From a bacterium (GTDB lineage Bacteria > Sysuimicrobiota > Sysuimicrobiia > Sysuimicrobiales > Humicultoraceae), in NCBI GenBank assembly GCA_031082185.1, contig JAVHLI010000001.1:62001-126000 (forward strand): a stretch of DNA of 64,000 bases, read 5' to 3'. Both the position numbers and the translations under genes were made by a program. The stretch's first letter is position 1; each line of letters opens with the position of its first letter. The notes beneath the pieces were generated by a model. It saw only the letters and a list, made by a program, of their open reading frames with translations. It was not told the DNA's origin and searched no databases. This document shows positions 61,406-64,000 of the stretch, in pieces.

Positions 61406-62281
61406 TCATACCCTCCTGTGGTATACGCGGCCGAGCAGTCCTTCCGGTCGGACAAGCAGCACCAGGATGATCACGGCAAACGCCATCGTTGTCTTGAACT
61501 TGAACGAGATGTACCCCGCGAACACGCTTTCGGCGATCCCGAGCAGGAATCCCCCTAGGACGGCCCCTGGGAGACTGTCCATCCCGCCCATGACCGCTGC
61601 CGCGAAGCCCTTGAGGAATGGGTCGAGCATCATGAACGGGTCGAGGTAGACCACCGGCGCCAGAAGCACGCCGCCAGCCCCGCCCAGGGCCGCGGCCAGT
61701 CCCCAGGTGAGGGCGTAGATCCGGCGGGCGGGGATGCCCAGTGCCTGGGCCGCGTCGGCGTTCTGCGCGACCGCCCGCATGGCCAGGCCGACTTTGGTGC
61801 CCTGCACCAGGATATACAGCAGGGTCATCAGGACAATCCCGGTACCTATAGTGCCCACGCTCGTCTCGCTGACGACGACCTGCCCGATCCGGTAGACCCG
61901 CGTGTCCGAGAGGGGGAATGGAAAGACCAGCGTGTCGGTTCCCCAGACGACCTGCACGGCGCCGCTGAGTACCAGGGCGAGGCCTAGCGTGAGCACAATC
62001 TTGCCCAGGAGCGAGGCTTCCTTCGCGGGGCGGAGGACAAAGAAGAAGAACAGCACGCCCACCAGCGCTGCCGCGGCCAGGCCACCGGCTACCGCGAGTG
62101 GGAAAGGCAACTTGAAGCCGAGCAGGGTAAACGCAACGAAGGTTCCCAGGGTCGCAACATCTCCGTGCGCAAAGTTCAGCACCCTGGAACTTCTGTACAG
62201 GAGCACCACGCCCAGGGCCACCAGCGCGTAGAGACTACCGGTCGCCAGGCCCCCCACCACGTACTGCGCTAGTTGTGTCAC
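61406..62281 (-). CDS. livH: branched-chain amino acid ABC importer permease
   Basis: 291 residues with about eight transmembrane helices; the LivH-type segments GLATGSLYALVALGVVLLYR, FAHGDVATLG and GGMDSLPGAVLGGFLLG are present. GTG 62281 overlaps the livM stop (GTGA); the frame that opens at 62320 lies inside livM. Confidence 0.9.
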   Translation of the reverse strand: MTQLAQYVVGGLATGSLYALVALGVVLLYRSSRVLNFAHGDVATLGTFVAFTLLGFKLPFPLAVAGGLAAAALVGVLFFFFVLRPAKEASLLGKIVLTLGLALVLSGAVQVVWGTDTLVFPFPLSDTRVYRIGQVVVSETSVGTIGTGIVLMTLLYILVQGTKVGLAMRAVAQNADAAQALGIPARRIYALTWGLAAALGGAGGVLLAPVVYLDPFMMLDPFLKGFAAAVMGGMDSLPGAVLGGFLLGIAESVFAGYISFKFKTTMAFAVIILVLLVRPEGLLGRVYHRRV

Positions 62282-63279
62282 AGCGGCCAGGCCTTGAAGT
62301 ACATTTTGATCCGCACCCACCGCCCATAGATCCCACGTGGCTCAACCATCATCATCAGGATGATAGCCCCGCCATAGAAGATTGGGAGCCAATGCCTGAA
62401 CCCGCTCAGGTAGTGGGGCAGGAGCGTCATGATCACTGCGCCGATGATGGCGCCGGAGACGGTTCCCAGCCCTCCGATTACGATCATCGCGAAGTAGGTG
62501 ATGGACTCCAGGAATGTGAACGACTGGGGCTCTAGGTGGCGGAGGGCCTGGGCGATGATGGCGCCCGCGACCCCGGCGTAGGCGGCGCTGATCGCAAACG
62601 CCAGGGTCTTGTACCAGAGCAGGTTCACCCCGGTGACCTCGGCGGCGATGTCGCTGTCGCGGATGGCGGCGAGTGCGCGGCCGATGTGCGACCGGGCAAG
62701 GTTATAGCCGACCCACGAGAGTGCGACTGCCGCGCCCGCGGCCACGTAGTAGAGCTGCTGGGTTGCGGTCAATCCCGCGATTCCCAACGATAGCTGCTGG
62801 ACCGGCAGGCCCGAGCGTCCGCCGGAGAGCGCCGTCCAGTTGACGAGGACCTGGTATACGGCGATACCGAATCCCATCGTTGCGATGGCCAGGTAGGGGC
62901 CGGTGAGGCGCAGCGCCGGCAGGCCGACGACGAAGCCGAACCCAGCGGTGATCGCCGCCGCACCGATCCAGGCCAAGTACCAGGGGAGACCGAACTTGGC
63001 AACCAGCAGGCCCGAGGCATAAGCACCTATGGCCACGAAGCCGGCATGCCCCAGCGAGATGAGCCCGGTGAACCCGACCAGCATGTTCAGACCGACCGCC
63101 ACGATTACGTTGGCGGCCATCAGGATGGCGATGAAGAGAAGATAGCCCAGTCCGACCTTGGGCAGGAGGAAGGGCAGGGCCGCAAGCCCGGCCAACAGGG
63201 CCGCGACCGTCAACCAGCCCGTCGCTCCCTTAACCAGGTAGAGGTCGTCTTGATACCGTTCCAGCAGGCTGCTCGACAC
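62278..63279 (-). CDS. livM: branched-chain amino acid ABC importer permease
   Basis: 333 residues from GTG 63279, or 358 from ATG 63354. About nine transmembrane helices; typical segments are GFTGLISLGHAGFVAIGAYA and VIGGLGTVSGAIIGA. The extra 25 residues of the longer form are basic and unlike the family. First gene of livMHKGF, divergent from the oxidoreductase gene. Confidence 0.87.
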   Translation of the reverse strand: MSSSLLERYQDDLYLVKGATGWLTVAALLAGLAALPFLLPKVGLGYLLFIAILMAANVIVAVGLNMLVGFTGLISLGHAGFVAIGAYASGLLVAKFGLPWYLAWIGAAAITAGFGFVVGLPALRLTGPYLAIATMGFGIAVYQVLVNWTALSGGRSGLPVQQLSLGIAGLTATQQLYYVAAGAAVALSWVGYNLARSHIGRALAAIRDSDIAAEVTGVNLLWYKTLAFAISAAYAGVAGAIIAQALRHLEPQSFTFLESITYFAMIVIGGLGTVSGAIIGAVIMTLLPHYLSGFRHWLPIFYGGAIILMMMVEPRGIYGRWVRIKMYFKAWPL

Positions 63280-63434
63280 GCTGATAGGGCGGATTCGCCC
63301 AATCCGGTGCGAAGCCCTGCTTCCTGCCCGCTGTTTCGGCGGGCCCAAGCACATTGGCCCCTGCCGGGCTGTGCTATACTTTTTGGGCTCATCCTGGCAT
63401 CGTTGCCCGCGCGGGCGGAAAGGACCGAACCCAG

Positions 63435-64000
63435 GTGGTCGTCAACAACCTGAAACTGCTCGTCGGGGGCGTTCAGCTTCGCGACGCGGTTACCACGGTC
63501 ACAGACATCCTCGGGAAGCTGTTTATGCGGGCCGGGCTGCACGTTCTGGCTATGGAGAGGGGATATGCCTCGACGATCTACGGCGCCCACCAGTTCGATC
63601 CGCTGGTCGTATCGGCGAGCGCCCCGCTCTCCTACGGCGACGATCGCACCGACATCCTAGTGGCCCTGGAGCACGACGCTAACCCCGACTCTTCCATCCA
63701 GCCCAACCGCGATACCATCCTGCGGCACGGCAAGAACCTGAAGGAAGGCGGGGTTCTGATCTACGACAACAGCGCCGAGACCGTGGAAACCGGCGAGCTC
63801 CAGGCGCGCGGGATCAAGGTCTTTCCTCTACCCGCCCGCCGGATCGCGCAGCGCGAGCTCAAGCTGGAGGTAACGAAAAACACGATCGTCACCGGCGCGC
63901 TGCTGCGCCTGCTCGAGTTCGACATGGACTACGTTCTCTTCGGCGCCTACCTGGAGGGGCGGTTCCTGAGCAAGGGACGTGGTGTCGTTGACATCAACCT
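63435..64000 (+). CDS. 2-oxoacid:acceptor oxidoreductase, gamma/alpha subunit, cut by window end
   Basis: The frame from GTG 63435 runs open to the window end (about 188 residues). It has the gamma-domain layout of KorA/OorA-like subunits: GGVQLRDAVTTVTDILGKLF, ERGYASTIYGAHQFDPL and ALEHDANPDSS. The enzyme oxidatively decarboxylates 2-oxoacids with ferredoxin as acceptor. AAAGGA precedes the start; a TATACT at 63375-63380 may be its -10 element. Gene order next to liv suggests branched-chain 2-oxoacid use (inference). Confidence 0.8.
   Translation, partial: MVVNNLKLLVGGVQLRDAVTTVTDILGKLFMRAGLHVLAMERGYASTIYGAHQFDPLVVSASAPLSYGDDRTDILVALEHDANPDSSIQPNRDTILRHGKNLKEGGVLIYDNSAETVETGELQARGIKVFPLPARRIAQRELKLEVTKNTIVTGALLRLLEFDMDYVLFGAYLEGRFLSKGRGVVDIN

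Overview
The window is GC-rich bacterial DNA with short intergenic gaps, many overlapping start/stop codons and CCA-encoded tRNA genes. No gene here fixes the taxon. A SigH-type sigma factor, an M29 aminopeptidase, a Liv operon and a 2-oxoacid:acceptor oxidoreductase would suit a GC-rich Terrabacteria-like lineage, but the sigma factor sits on what looks like acquired DNA, so this is only a suggestion.

Bases 1 to about 22,860 look like a genomic island. They hold a radC end; an eroded integron-like array (four attC-like sites and a ruined IntI-like integrase) with minus-strand cassettes (frameshifted aminoglycoside nucleotidyltransferase, GNAT acetyltransferase, two PD-(D/E)XK-like proteins and a small cysteine protein); a patch of small phage- or plasmid-like genes; and at 8,220-20,080 a tightly packed five-gene operon. 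That operon encodes a SNF2 helicase with a C-terminal DUF3883 nuclease-like domain, an AlbA_2/RecG-like ATP-binding regulator, a complete SigH-like sigma factor, a DUF1156 DNA methyltransferase and a DUF499 P-loop ATPase. Methylase, ATPase and helicase belong to families used in BREX type 3 and related defence systems, but no PglZ, BrxA or DISARM gene is visible, and a sigma factor inside such an operon is unexpected. This is the best candidate for an undescribed system. A DUF433/PIN-like toxin-antitoxin pair follows, then wreckage of three insertion sequences, including five exact-period 23-bp IS-end repeats. The island ends at the 3' part of a tRNA-Glu gene (22,816-22,863), the usual footprint of tRNA-targeted integration.

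From about 22,860 onward the content is housekeeping: a CDGSH Fe-S protein, a small membrane protein, an RND efflux pump, a GT39-like glycosyltransferase with a family-5 uracil-DNA glycosylase, tRNA-Val(CAC) and tRNA-Thr(CGT), an M29 aminopeptidase, a dipeptide-type ABC importer lacking ATPases, a GNAT protein, an M20 peptidase, aconitase, a glycerophosphodiesterase, a Spy/CpxP-like protein and a large PAS/GAF/HD-GYP sensor.

From 46.7 kb: an Fe(III)-type ABC importer whose ATPase gene is separated from its permease by an MNT/HEPN toxin-antitoxin pair; an SDR, metallo-beta-lactamase-fold protein and CPA2 antiporter run; a long-chain acyl-CoA synthetase; a Phd/VapC pair with a palindromic operator; a complete livMHKGF operon; and the start of a ferredoxin-dependent 2-oxoacid oxidoreductase. 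Acyl-CoA synthetase, Liv importer and 2-oxoacid oxidoreductase together suggest amino-acid and fatty-acid catabolism.
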